Assembly (NCBI RefSeq): GCF_001510665.1
Contig: NZ_LMTI01000002.1
Location: forward strand, 231,815 to 295,814
Reading direction: 5' to 3'
Length of the DNA stretch: 64,000 nucleotides
DNA from: Bacillus sp. FJAT-27445
GTDB lineage: Bacteria > Bacillota > Bacilli > Bacillales > Cytobacillaceae
A model generated the notes under the pieces. The model worked only from the letters and a program-made list of their open reading frames with translations. It did no database searches and was not told where the DNA came from. A program made the position numbers and the translations under genes. Positions 35,890 to 44,178 of the stretch are shown in pieces; the first letter of the stretch is position 1; each line of letters starts with the position of its first letter.

Positions 35890-36009
35890 TCAAACTCCCC
35901 CTTTTCTGATTCGTCCCTCAACTCTTTGCACTTCTCTCATCAGGATCTGCACCCGTACCATGCCACGTCCATATCTTGCTTCGTTCGTGCCCTCCAAAGC
36001 TTTTTCGGC

Positions 36010-36056
36010 AAAAAAGGACAGAAGCCTCCCTATAAACGTAAGAGAGGTCTCTGTCC
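36010..36056 (-). terminator. Riboswitch-controlled terminator before gcvT
   Basis: GGACAGA pairs with TCTGTCC, with CCTC/GAGG inside, and six T residues follow on the minus strand. The 5' arm overlaps the 3' end of the second glycine aptamer, so glycine binding should prevent termination and switch the operon on. Confidence 0.88.
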
Positions 36057-36222
36057 TTTCACCTGAAAGTTTACCTGTGGCAGGTTTTCCCCTTTGGTGG
36101 CTTTATCATATGTAAAGCGCTCTCCAGAGCCGCGTCCAACAAGGGTTCTTTTGCCTGAGAGATTCGCATAGTTTGCTTGCTCCTTCGGCGCTACTAATGT
36201 AGTCTCTCCCCTTGTTTTCATC
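36045..36222 (-). promoter_or_regulatory. Tandem glycine riboswitch
   Basis: Two glycine aptamers in series on the minus strand. The first holds GCGCCGAAGGAGCAA, AATCTCTCAGGCAAAAGAAC and TCTGGAGAG; the second holds CCACCAAAGGGGAAAACC and AAACTTTCAGGTGAAAGGACAGAG. This is the standard cooperative arrangement upstream of gcvT in bacilli. A kink-turn partner strand is expected near the 5' end. Confidence 0.95.
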
Positions 36223-36226
36223 CGCA

Positions 36227-36232
36227 ATTATA
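36227..36232 (-). promoter_or_regulatory. -10 element of the gcv leader
   Basis: TATAAT on the minus strand places transcription start at the first bases of the riboswitch. The matching -35 position (near TATAGC) is weak. Confidence 0.5.
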
Positions 36233-36561
36233 ATATTTTTTAAAAAGGCTATACTAACATTCAGTCAAACTTCAAATTAATGAAGGTCATGCTGCCATTG
36301 CCTTTTCATGGATGGCCATTTCCCTAGCCTTCCCTTCACTGTCAATAAAGGATTAGGCAGAGGTCTTCTGTAGTACGGGAAAACAGGTGAGATCTGAGAT
36401 TGTTGCAATAATTGAAACTTTTAAAACTACATCCATCCTATCATTAAACCAGTAGGGAGAGCAATGGTTTTGTGGCTGAATTATTACCCCAGAAACAAAA
36501 AAAGAAAGCGTTTGCAGCATTTTGTTTGTTTTCCGACACTTTTTGAAAGGGGCTTTGCTGT
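36233..36561. other. 329-bp intergenic region between gcv leader and yqhH
   Basis: Divergent promoter region with no gene. AT-rich around 36231-36290; nothing else recognisable apart from the AAAGGGG ribosome binding site of yqhH. Confidence 0.5.
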
Positions 36562-38250
36562 ATGCCTGTTCAAATAGATTTCGATTGCTCCTGGCATGAC
36601 GATTTCCTCCAAAGGATTGACCAGGACGGGCCCTGGGGCAACTGGGAACTTTATAAATTGGCAGTTGCATCGGAACAGCATCTAGCCATTCCAGATTTCG
36701 AGGGGCTGCAGGCTCCTAAACATCTGCCCGGGCTGACCCCACTTCCCCACCAGCTTGAAGCTGCCAGACAGGTAGTTGAACATATGAATGGCAAGGCAAT
36801 TTTGGCGGATGAAGTGGGCCTTGGCAAAACGATTGAAGCAGGTTTGATTCTGAAGGAATATATGATCAGAGGGCTAGTGAGGAAGGTTTTGATTCTCGTA
36901 CCGGCTTCCCTTGTTACTCAGTGGGCCATTGAACTCAATACGAAGTTCCATATACCCGCGATTGCGCAAAAAAAAGCATATGTTTGGGAACAGTGTGATG
37001 TAGTCGTATCCTCTATTGATACAGCAAAGAGAAATCCGCACAGAGAACTCGTATATAAACAAGACTACGATATGGTCATCATAGATGAGGCGCATAAATT
37101 GAAAAATAACAAAACGAAAAACTATGAATTCGTCCAGAACCTAAAAAAGAAATTCTGTCTTCTCCTGACAGCTACCCCCATCCAGAATAAAATCGAGGAA
37201 ATTTTCAATCTCGTCTCACTACTAAAACCTGGCCATCTGGGAAACGAGTCCGTTTTTTATGATAGGTACAGAAAGGACTCACGTACAGTAGGTGAAGATG
37301 CCAACTTGAAGGCGCTTGTAAATAAAGTCATGATTCGGAACCGGAGGGGAGATACCGGAATTGAATGGACAAAACGCCATGTACAAACCATGCCGATAGA
37401 TTTTTCGCCCTCTGAGAGAAGGCTTTATGATGCAATAACAAACATCAGGGCTACTGGAAACTGGGCGGATAATAGTGCATTTTCGCTAATTACCCTACAG
37501 CGGGAAGCGTGCAGCAGCCGTGAAGCTGTCTACTATACATTAAAGAATATGCTCTTACGGAGTAAGTCCCCTTCCAGTGGTTTTGAGGGCAGCATTAATG
37601 AGCTTATTGAACTTGTTAATCTTGTCGATAAAAATTCAAAGGCTGAAAAAGCGCTGGAACTGATAAAATCGATTGGGGACAAAGTCATTGTTTTTACAGA
37701 ATACCGTGCTACACAGCTTTATTTGCAATGGTTCCTTAAACAGCACGGCATAAGCTCTGTCCCATTCCGAGGTGGCTTTAAAAGGGGCAAAAAGGACTGG
37801 ATGAGGGAGCTTTTTGAAAAACATGCCCAGGTGTTGATTGCTACTGAGGCTGGCGGAGAAGGAATTAATTTGCAATTTTGCAGCCATATTATCAATTTCG
37901 ATCTTCCGTGGAACCCTATGCGCCTGGAACAGAGGATTGGACGCGTTCACCGCCTCGGCCAGGAAAAAGATGTAATGATCTATAATTTTGCAGTTAGGGA
38001 CACGATAGAAGAGCAAGTCCTTAAGCTTTTATATGAAAAAATCCAGTTGTTTGAAAAAGTAATTGGAGACCTTGATGATATTCTCGCAAAATTCGAACTC
38101 GGCAATATTGAAGACCATTTGGCCGATATCTTCGGCCATTCTTTAACAGAAGGAGAAATGAGGATTAAAATGGAGAACTTAACTTCCATGATTGAATTCG
38201 CAAATGTTTTCAGGGAGGGAAGCCAGCATGCTGCAGCAGGACATCCATAA
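36562..38250 (+). CDS. yqhH: SNF2-family DEAH helicase YqhH
   Basis: 562 residues, a two-domain SNF2/RapA-like ATPase. Motifs in order: Q-like LTPLPHQLEAARQV, Walker A ADEVGLGKTIEAG, Ia LVPASLVTQW, DEAH in MVIIDEAHKLKN, LLTATPIQN, then domain 2 with KVIVFTEYRATQLYL, ATEAGGEGINLQFC and QRIGRVHRLGQ. It likely remodels nucleic acid-protein complexes such as stalled RNA polymerase; the exact role is unknown. Overlaps yqhG. Confidence 0.94.
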   Translation: MPVQIDFDCSWHDDFLQRIDQDGPWGNWELYKLAVASEQHLAIPDFEGLQAPKHLPGLTPLPHQLEAARQVVEHMNGKAILADEVGLGKTIEAGLILKEYMIRGLVRKVLILVPASLVTQWAIELNTKFHIPAIAQKKAYVWEQCDVVVSSIDTAKRNPHRELVYKQDYDMVIIDEAHKLKNNKTKNYEFVQNLKKKFCLLLTATPIQNKIEEIFNLVSLLKPGHLGNESVFYDRYRKDSRTVGEDANLKALVNKVMIRNRRGDTGIEWTKRHVQTMPIDFSPSERRLYDAITNIRATGNWADNSAFSLITLQREACSSREAVYYTLKNMLLRSKSPSSGFEGSINELIELVNLVDKNSKAEKALELIKSIGDKVIVFTEYRATQLYLQWFLKQHGISSVPFRGGFKRGKKDWMRELFEKHAQVLIATEAGGEGINLQFCSHIINFDLPWNPMRLEQRIGRVHRLGQEKDVMIYNFAVRDTIEEQVLKLLYEKIQLFEKVIGDLDDILAKFELGNIEDHLADIFGHSLTEGEMRIKMENLTSMIEFANVFREGSQHAAAGHP

Positions 38251-39019
38251 TTTTCTTAGCGGCTATTTCAAGGCGACCGAATGCGGCGTGATTGAGCAGA
38301 GTCCCGGCCACCTATCAGTCCAGCTGACAGAGGATATTGATAAAGAACTCATGAACCGGCCCTTTTACTGGCACTACCTTGAAAAAACAGGCGGAATCCC
38401 GAACCCAATGTCGGTTACATTTATTACCGACAAAGATAATGCGCCCTCCGACCTAAAGGGGGAATATATTCATTTTGGCTCGCCCCGCCTCCACCAAATC
38501 TTTGAATCGGCAAAAAAACTCGCAAAATTTACTCGGCAATACCATGCCCATGGAACAGCCAGCCAGACAGCACTCCTGCCCTGGCTTGGCATGAATATTG
38601 TTATCTCCTATAAGTGTGATCGAAAAAGGGATGTATTTATGTCTGTCGGTCTCCATTTAATCAATGGCCGGATCGTTGAAGGCTTTCATGAAAAGATGCT
38701 TAAAATACCATTAACCCCAAAGATACCGGATTATTCTTATACGCTTTCCCCGCTTATTAAACCAAAAAGCGGTTTTTCTCGAATAGAGAACTATGTTAAG
38801 GCAGAGATTGACCAGGAGGACCATGAATGGGCCAGGGCAGCAATTGATAGATGGGAAAAGGACCAACGCCTACTCGACCACTTTTATGAGGATTCCACCG
38901 AGGAACCCGCTGAAAGCTACCAAATCGAAAAAACAGCCTTAAAGGAACAATATGAGCCTAAGGTGATTATCTCCCTGGTTAATGGAGGCCTTTTTTACTT
39001 AGAGGAAGAAGCAATTTGA
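38228..39019 (+). CDS. yqhG: YqhG family protein, helicase partner
   Basis: 263 residues, YqhG family (unknown function). Start ATG 38228 is preceded by GGGAGG and lies 23 bases inside yqhH, so the two are translationally coupled. The sequence is soluble and rich in aromatic and acidic residues. The constant pairing with yqhH suggests it works with the helicase. Confidence 0.9.
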   Translation: MLQQDIHNFLSGYFKATECGVIEQSPGHLSVQLTEDIDKELMNRPFYWHYLEKTGGIPNPMSVTFITDKDNAPSDLKGEYIHFGSPRLHQIFESAKKLAKFTRQYHAHGTASQTALLPWLGMNIVISYKCDRKRDVFMSVGLHLINGRIVEGFHEKMLKIPLTPKIPDYSYTLSPLIKPKSGFSRIENYVKAEIDQEDHEWARAAIDRWEKDQRLLDHFYEDSTEEPAESYQIEKTALKEQYEPKVIISLVNGGLFYLEEEAI

Positions 39020-39040
39020 GTCCAAGTGTTCTTTTACAAA

Positions 39041-39088
39041 AAAAACAATGGGAAGCTTGAATTAAATTCGGCTTCTCATTGTTTTTTT
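39041..39088. terminator. Bidirectional terminator between yqhG and yqzE
   Basis: AACAATG (39044-39050) pairs with CATTGTT (39077-39083), extended by GAAGC/GCTTC; A and T runs flank it, serving both convergent genes. Confidence 0.85.
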
Positions 39089-39258
39089 CGTTTCACGCCA
39101 AGATAAACAACATAAGGCAAAATCCCAAACCATCGATACCAAAAGGATGCCCTTCCCTGCCTTTTTTCCGTCCGTGCCCTTTTTCGTTCATCCTTTGGCT
39201 GGTCAATATATTTAACGAAGGACTGAGCCATATAATGGACAAAATCATTTGTTTTCAT
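39076..39258 (-). CDS. yqzE: YqzE family small protein
   Basis: 60 residues, MKTNDFVHYMAQSFVKYID then a very basic middle (DERKRARTEKRQGRASF) and a hydrophobic end (YRWFGILPYVVYLGV). Matches YqzE, which lies at the end of comG in B. subtilis. Start ATG 39258 follows AGGTG by 6 bases. Function unknown. Confidence 0.85.
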   Translation of the reverse strand: MKTNDFVHYMAQSFVKYIDQPKDERKRARTEKRQGRASFWYRWFGILPYVVYLGVKRKKQ

Positions 39259-39282
39259 TATGCACACCTGCTTTCATTTCTG

Positions 39283-39804
39283 CTAACAAGTATGCCCCAG
39301 CCCGCGTTCTTTCAAACTTGAAATTAGCTCCTCCGCTATTTCTGCCGGAGTTTTTCCGCTTGTGGATATGCATATATCTGCTGTTTCCAGGTAGAATGGC
39401 ATTCTTCCAGCAAGCCTGTCACGCACTTCCTGTTCTTTATTTCCCTGAAGGAGCGGACGGGATTTATCTCCCTTTAGCCTTACAAGAATTTCCTCGGCAG
39501 GAGTATCAAGAAAAATGACAGTTCCCTTTTCTTTCATCAGCTTCCGGTTGCAACCCCTCTGAATTGCTCCTCCGCCTGTTGAAACAACAGTATCTCTTTC
39601 AGGCATAGTTTCTAGGGCTGCCGTTTCTAAATCCCTGAACCATTTTTCACCATTGTCGCCAAATATTTCATTAATGCTTTTCCCTTCCTGCTTTTCAATT
39701 TCCACGTCAGTATCCAAAAATTCCATGCCTAGCAATTCCCCTAACAGCCGTCCAACCGTGGATTTGCCAGACCCCATAAAACCAATTAAAAAAATTGTCT
39801 TCAT
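39283..39804 (-). CDS. aroK: Shikimate kinase
   Basis: 173 residues. Walker A IGFMGSGKSTVGRLL near residue 6, the substrate-binding DTDVEIEKQEGKSI, and ISTGGGAI region (VVSTGGGAIQR) plus the lid arginines (KGDKSRPLL) are all present. Phosphorylates shikimate using ATP. It follows the comG genes by 12 bases and is probably cotranscribed with them. Confidence 0.96.
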   Translation of the reverse strand: MKTIFLIGFMGSGKSTVGRLLGELLGMEFLDTDVEIEKQEGKSINEIFGDNGEKWFRDLETAALETMPERDTVVSTGGGAIQRGCNRKLMKEKGTVIFLDTPAEEILVRLKGDKSRPLLQGNKEQEVRDRLAGRMPFYLETADICISTSGKTPAEIAEELISSLKERGLGHTC

Positions 39805-39816
39805 AATGCAGCTCCG

Positions 39817-40200
39817 TTAGTTCTTTTCCCCCCATTTTACCATCTTTTTAAGTGTGATGTCATAATACCCATAGCCTATAACTGATGATCTTCCTTCAAC
39901 CTTGGCTAAAAGGGTTACATAGAGCATACCTGGAGCACTTGATACGACTGTATAGGAGGCGGTTCCTTTTCGATAGGTGAAACTGCCTGCCGCTGGAGTT
40001 CCGCCCTTCTCCTTAAGGATGGTCTCAACTTTCTTCAGGGTTCTCAGTAAATAATAGTCCTGCAGCTGGATTATTTCTGCTTCCTTGGCCATCCTCCTCT
40101 CAATGAGCAGTAGCTCTGAAGTCGCAGCGAGGCAAATGGAGATTGAGAGAAGGATGGACAAAGTTATTGGATAGGTAAAGCCGTTTTCATCGTTGGCCAT
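39817..40200 (-). CDS. comGG: Competence pseudopilin ComGG
   Basis: 127 residues with one N-terminal membrane helix (about 8-27) but no classical GF prepilin cleavage site beyond NGFTYPIT; ComGG is known to be a minor pilin-like component of the DNA-uptake pilus. Assigned from topology and position as seventh gene of comG. ATG 40200 follows GGGAG. Confidence 0.85.
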   Translation of the reverse strand: MANDENGFTYPITLSILLSISICLAATSELLLIERRMAKEAEIIQLQDYYLLRTLKKVETILKEKGGTPAAGSFTYRKGTASYTVVSSAPGMLYVTLLAKVEGRSSVIGYGYYDITLKKMVKWGEKN

Positions 40201-40205
40201 GTTTT

Positions 40206-40634
40206 TTACTCCCAATTAACAAAGGAATGGATGGTCCCTTTGTATTCCTTACCGTACAAGTCCTTGAGCCGAATGGTGACCGTCTGCCCTTCTTTTGAAA
40301 ATGTAGAAGCAGCTATATTTTGAATGAGGATTTCATGTCCGGTAAGGTTTACCCTCCGCCTAATGGAGTTCCCATACTTTTCGTAAAATATCGTGTCCTT
40401 CCCGTTCTTCATGACAAGCCTTTCCGAAAAAACTTCAACAGAACTGCACATTCTTAACTCCTTTTTTGCCTGATTTAAAAAAACATCCCATTCCATTTCT
40501 TGAAGCCTGTACTTAGCCTGGTCTTTGCTGCTGCCGATAGACGATATTGCCGGAACTAGAAGGAAGGCTATCATAGAAAATGCGCTCAGAGCAATCAGCA
40601 TTTCCGCCAAACTGAAACCCTTCTCATTCGACAT
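40206..40634 (-). CDS. comGF: Competence protein ComGF
   Basis: 142 residues with a prepilin-type N-terminus NEKGFSLAEMLIALSAFS. Minor pseudopilin-like protein of the competence pilus. The ATG at 40634 overlaps comGE by 11 bases; an earlier ATG at 40673 would give a longer leader before the cleavage site and cannot be excluded. Confidence 0.88.
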   Translation of the reverse strand: MSNEKGFSLAEMLIALSAFSMIAFLLVPAISSIGSSKDQAKYRLQEMEWDVFLNQAKKELRMCSSVEVFSERLVMKNGKDTIFYEKYGNSIRRRVNLTGHEILIQNIAASTFSKEGQTVTIRLKDLYGKEYKGTIHSFVNWE

Positions 40635-40956
40635 AGCCGCAAACCGTTCCTTTACCTGTTGATAAGCGGCCATATTCCACACAAACCTCTGAAGCCTCGT
40701 CCAGTGAACTTTTCAAAAAGATGGTAAAAACAGATCCATTAATCGTTTCGGTGCGGGCAATTTGGTTGTTCCCTTCGGCAGCGGCTTTGAAAAGCTCCGC
40801 ATACATGAATTGCGTAGCGGTCTTCTTAAGGCTGACCTCCTCCCCTTCTTTCCAAAGAAAAAAAATGGCCGGAAGGAGAAACAGGACAGCGATACCAAGT
40901 GCCGATATGGAGAGAAGCATTTCAGCAAGGAAGAAGCCCTTATTCTGCCGTAACAT
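40624..40956 (-). CDS. comGE: Competence pseudopilin ComGE
   Basis: 110 residues, prepilin start MLRQNKGFFLAEMLLSISALG with cleavage expected after KG. A minor pseudopilin. Overlaps comGD by 17 bases. Confidence 0.88.
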   Translation of the reverse strand: MLRQNKGFFLAEMLLSISALGIAVLFLLPAIFFLWKEGEEVSLKKTATQFMYAELFKAAAEGNNQIARTETINGSVFTIFLKSSLDEASEVCVEYGRLSTGKGTVCGYVE

Positions 40957-41380
40957 AAAATCTCCCCCTCCCGATCTGGATCGTCATCTTGTACGTTTTA
41001 TCATCGATAATGATAAAAAACGACCCAAAAAAGTTTACATTTCCATTCGGCATAAATTTAAAGGACAAGGGCATCGATCCTTTTGTGATATTGATATACT
41101 CTGGGTACTTGCGCTCTACTATATACGGCAAGTCAAATTGTTCAAAGGAAAAATAGAGGTTTTTTTCCCTTACAATTGTAAAGGTAACTTCCTTTTGATG
41201 GGAAATTGCGTAGAGCTGTGAATAATAAAGGTCTGACTTCAGGTCACTGAAGAACTTTTCTTTTGTAGCAGTTTCATAAATGGGTCCCGCCAAAATTAGG
41301 GAGGCACTTGAAATGACAAGCAAACAAGCCAACGCAATTAAAGCTTCTGCCATCGTAAAACCTTTTTGGCCCCTTATCAT
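40940..41380 (-). CDS. comGD: Competence pseudopilin ComGD
   Basis: 146 residues, prepilin start MIRGQKGFTMAEALIALACLLVISS, processed by ComC. Overlaps comGC by 4 bases. Contains two early cysteine-free beta segments typical of minor pseudopilins. Confidence 0.92.
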   Translation of the reverse strand: MIRGQKGFTMAEALIALACLLVISSASLILAGPIYETATKEKFFSDLKSDLYYSQLYAISHQKEVTFTIVREKNLYFSFEQFDLPYIVERKYPEYINITKGSMPLSFKFMPNGNVNFFGSFFIIIDDKTYKMTIQIGRGRFYVTAE

Positions 41381-41706
41381 TGTGAAGGTGTGACTTCTTG
41401 TACTTCACCATTTGGCCCGATTGTTAAGGTCGTTTTACCTCCAGGGCAGCCGCCTGCTTTGGGTGGCAAGTACTCTGCGGTAATTAGTTCTTCGATAGTA
41501 GTGGGATACTTCCCTTTATCCATTTCATAAGCCTGAACCTGGGCCTGAACCATTTTTTTATACGCATCGCAACCTTTTTTATTAATATTCTGGTTGTGCT
41601 TGGTGATATTAGGGATGGTAATAACGAGGAGTACGGAAATAACCAGCATGACGACCATCATTTCAATTAGTGTAAAACCTCGATTGTTTTTAATTAGGCG
41701 TTTCAT
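41377..41706 (-). CDS. comGC: Major competence pseudopilin ComGC
   Basis: 109 residues, prepilin start KNNRGFTLIEMMVVMLVISVL with the conserved Glu5 of the mature pilin. Two cysteines (KKGCDAYKKM and KAGGCPGGKT) are placed for the intramolecular disulfide known from B. subtilis ComGC. It is the main subunit of the pilus that pulls in DNA. Confidence 0.97.
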   Translation of the reverse strand: MKRLIKNNRGFTLIEMMVVMLVISVLLVITIPNITKHNQNINKKGCDAYKKMVQAQVQAYEMDKGKYPTTIEELITAEYLPPKAGGCPGGKTTLTIGPNGEVQEVTPSQ

Positions 41707-41718
41707 AATTTTCCTCCT

Positions 41719-42750
41719 TTATATGCCGTCCATCATATGGAACATTGGCAGCAATATAGACATGTATATGGAAACAACAAGCAATGCAATGACCAGGAAC
41801 ATTGTAGGCTGGATGACACTGGTCAGTTTTTCGATTCTCGCTTCTAGCCGAACCATGCAATTCTGGCTGTAAAACCGCAGTTCCTCCCCTAGCCGTCCGT
41901 TGTCCTGCCCATGGCGAACGACCATGGGCAATTCCTTTTCAAAGTACGGCAATGAGGCCAAAATGGCATCGAGCCTTTCTCCTCCGGCCAGTTGACCCTT
42001 TATCAGCAATCCTACACTGCTGTAAAACTCCTGCTCCCTGTTTTCCACAAAAAACGAAAGTGCTTCATAAACGGATAATCCTCCTGACAACAGGTAGCTT
42101 AATTGTATGGATAAATAATGGGTTTGAAGAATTCTTTGCAGGCTGCCCGCGAATGGAACACGCAAAATGAGTTTCCGCTGAATTAAGATTTGAAGTTTTT
42201 TGAACCAGGAATGATAGAGTATGGCGCCTAGGAGTATAACGGCAGCAAACATAAACCCAATAACGGGAAGTGCTTCTGCAAAAGAGGAGATAATGATTGT
42301 AAATAGGTTAGCCTTGAGCCCCATTGAGTCAAATAATAGGGAAAAACGGGGAAGAAGTGATTTTTGGACAAAAATCAGGAGAATGCTTGTAAATAAAAAC
42401 AGAAGAAGCGGATAATACATTAGCTTCATCAGCTTGCGAGTATCCCTGTCTCTCGTAAGAAGCGCCTTGCTCCCTTCAAGCGCCGCTTCGGCGAAATTTC
42501 CATGTTTCTCTGCAAAAAAGACATATCCAGTCAGTTCTTTGTTGAAACCCATCTTTTCAAGGGCAGCGTGGAATGGAATACCGTTTTTTAGTGAATTCAA
42601 ACAATCTGTGAGGTCGAGCTTTCGTGTTTCGGGGAGCTGGCAGGAAATGGACTCGATGGCTTCAGAAATGTGGTATCCCCTTTGAAGAAGCTCCCCCGCC
42701 TTTTTCAGGAACTCCGCCTGCTCCTTTAATGGCCAACTACGCTTCCTCAT
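41719..42750 (-). CDS. comGB: Competence pilus membrane platform protein ComGB
   Basis: 343 residues of the GspF/PilC family, with two T2SSF domains and three membrane helices (about 125-145, 175-195 and 315-335). The RGYHISEAIESI and GLSVYEALSFF stretches start the two repeats. ATG 42750 overlaps comGA by 14 bases. Confidence 0.94.
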   Translation of the reverse strand: MRKRSWPLKEQAEFLKKAGELLQRGYHISEAIESISCQLPETRKLDLTDCLNSLKNGIPFHAALEKMGFNKELTGYVFFAEKHGNFAEAALEGSKALLTRDRDTRKLMKLMYYPLLLFLFTSILLIFVQKSLLPRFSLLFDSMGLKANLFTIIISSFAEALPVIGFMFAAVILLGAILYHSWFKKLQILIQRKLILRVPFAGSLQRILQTHYLSIQLSYLLSGGLSVYEALSFFVENREQEFYSSVGLLIKGQLAGGERLDAILASLPYFEKELPMVVRHGQDNGRLGEELRFYSQNCMVRLEARIEKLTSVIQPTMFLVIALLVVSIYMSILLPMFHMMDGI

Positions 42751-43810
42751 GGGAATACACCAGCCTTTCGTATTCTGATTCCTTAATAAATCCCAGCGCG
42801 ATTCCCTTCCTGATCGCTTTTCCCAATGTTTCATACTTAACCAGAGCCCCTTCCCCTCTGGATGCTTTAATGGCTGCATCAAGGCTCTTCCCTGTCAGCA
42901 GTTCAAACACGCTTGCTCTCTTCCTTACCCCGCTTGAATGGCAGAAAGGTGAACATTCCGTCCCACAAAAAGGACATTCCAATTCCACAATCCGCTGGGC
43001 AGTAACGGCAATGAGGGTCTGTTCAACCTCAAGCCAATTTACCCCGAATTCATGAAGCCTGTGAATTGCACCAGGAGCGTCACGGGTATGCATTGTCGTG
43101 AGCACAAGGTGTCCGGTCATTGAAGCCCTTACAGCAACTCTTGCCGTTTCGGCATCCCGGATTTCCCCCACCATAATGATGTCAGGATCGTGCCTAAGGA
43201 TAGCCTTCAGACCAGCAGCATAGGTTACGCCGGCTTTCTCATTCACCTGAACCTGCAATACAGTCCCGCATTCTTTTTCAATTGGGTCTTCAAGGGTGAT
43301 GACACTTCGCTGCAGCTTGCTAGCGGTTTCGTTCAAAAGGGAATAAAGAGTCGTGGTCTTGCCACTGCCGGTTGGCCCGGTGAAAATGACCATCCCGTGG
43401 GAAGCTTTTAGAAGGTTTAGCAATTTTTTTGCCATGCCGGGAAAGAGGGATAGCTTATCGAAGGAAAACTTATCATGCTGGGGCAAAAGCCTGATGACCA
43501 TGCTTTCTCGGTTATTGGATGGGAGTGTCGAAAGCCTCAGCCCAAAAGAATTGCCGTTCACTTCGGCAAATACCGCACCGCTTTGCGGCCTTCGCCGTTC
43601 TCCTATATCCATGTGGGCAGTAAATTTAAAGTGGGATATGAGGCGGTCACATTCTTCTTTTGGCAGGGACAAGCGCGGGCTTAGTTTGTTGGTAATGCGG
43701 AATTGGATCAGCGTATCTTCTTTACGGGGGAGAATGTGGATGTCTGTGGCGTGATGCTGGACAGCTTCAGCAATGATACGGTCAGCGAGGGCTTCTATGG
43801 CACTTGCAAT
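42737..43810 (-). CDS. comGA: Competence pilus ATPase ComGA, probable AUU start
   Basis: 357 residues, a PilB/GspE-type assembly ATPase: Walker A FTGPTGSGKTTTLYSLL near residue 140, Asp box TLEDPIEK, Walker B DIIMVGEIRDAETA, His box TGHLVLTTMHTRDA, and a CPFCGTEC zinc-like motif. The N-terminal SAIEALADRIIAEAVQHHATDIHI lines up with ComGA if translation starts at ATT 43808-43810. AGAAAGGTGGTG, 11 of 12 bases complementary to the 16S tail, lies at proper spacing; in-frame GTG codons fall inside that sequence. Confidence 0.93.
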   Translation of the reverse strand: MASAIEALADRIIAEAVQHHATDIHILPRKEDTLIQFRITNKLSPRLSLPKEECDRLISHFKFTAHMDIGERRRPQSGAVFAEVNGNSFGLRLSTLPSNNRESMVIRLLPQHDKFSFDKLSLFPGMAKKLLNLLKASHGMVIFTGPTGSGKTTTLYSLLNETASKLQRSVITLEDPIEKECGTVLQVQVNEKAGVTYAAGLKAILRHDPDIIMVGEIRDAETARVAVRASMTGHLVLTTMHTRDAPGAIHRLHEFGVNWLEVEQTLIAVTAQRIVELECPFCGTECSPFCHSSGVRKRASVFELLTGKSLDAAIKASRGEGALVKYETLGKAIRKGIALGFIKESEYERLVYSHEEA

Positions 43811-43833
43811 GAAAAACACCACCTTTCTTCTCC

Positions 43834-43839
43834 ATTATA
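43834..43839 (-). promoter_or_regulatory. -10 element of the comG operon
   Basis: TATAAT on the minus strand, about 24 bases before the comGA start, implying a very short leader. The -35 region is poor, as expected for a promoter that needs the activator ComK. Upstream sequence is A/T-tract rich, but I could not define ComK boxes with confidence. Confidence 0.55.
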
Positions 43840-44178
43840 CAGAAATTACGACAAATTTCTAATTTCTTCCGGCTTTAAATTGTGAATTTTTTGTAAACAA
43901 AATTCTATAGTATAAAACAGTTTGCCTTTTCCAGTTGCCCCCTATTTTTATAGTTTATAAAACAAAAAGAGTGTAAAAATGAAGGAAATGTTCAGAAAAC
44001 GAGTATTGACAGAAACATTGTATATCATTTGTTTATACTTTGTATAACTTTTGTAAAATGACAATAGGTCATTTGTGAACACTTTCCAAACAGTTGGTGT
44101 TAACATTGTTAACCTCATTCCAATGGGGATTGAGCTGTATTATAATGGAATAAAATGAGGGGTTCGAGGTGAACTAGT
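43840..44178. other. 339-bp divergent regulatory region, comG and SufR-like regulator
   Basis: No gene. It carries the comG promoter on the minus strand and on the plus strand TATAAT (44141-44146) with a weak -35 (TTCCAA) before the regulator gene. The symmetrical GTTAACattGTTAAC (44099-44113) sits just upstream of that -35 and may be an operator. Confidence 0.5.

Noticed and set aside
43861-43980. ComK boxes upstream of comGA
   Set aside because: The region has many A and T tracts, but no pair of AAAA-N5-TTTT boxes with standard spacing could be set out without ambiguity.
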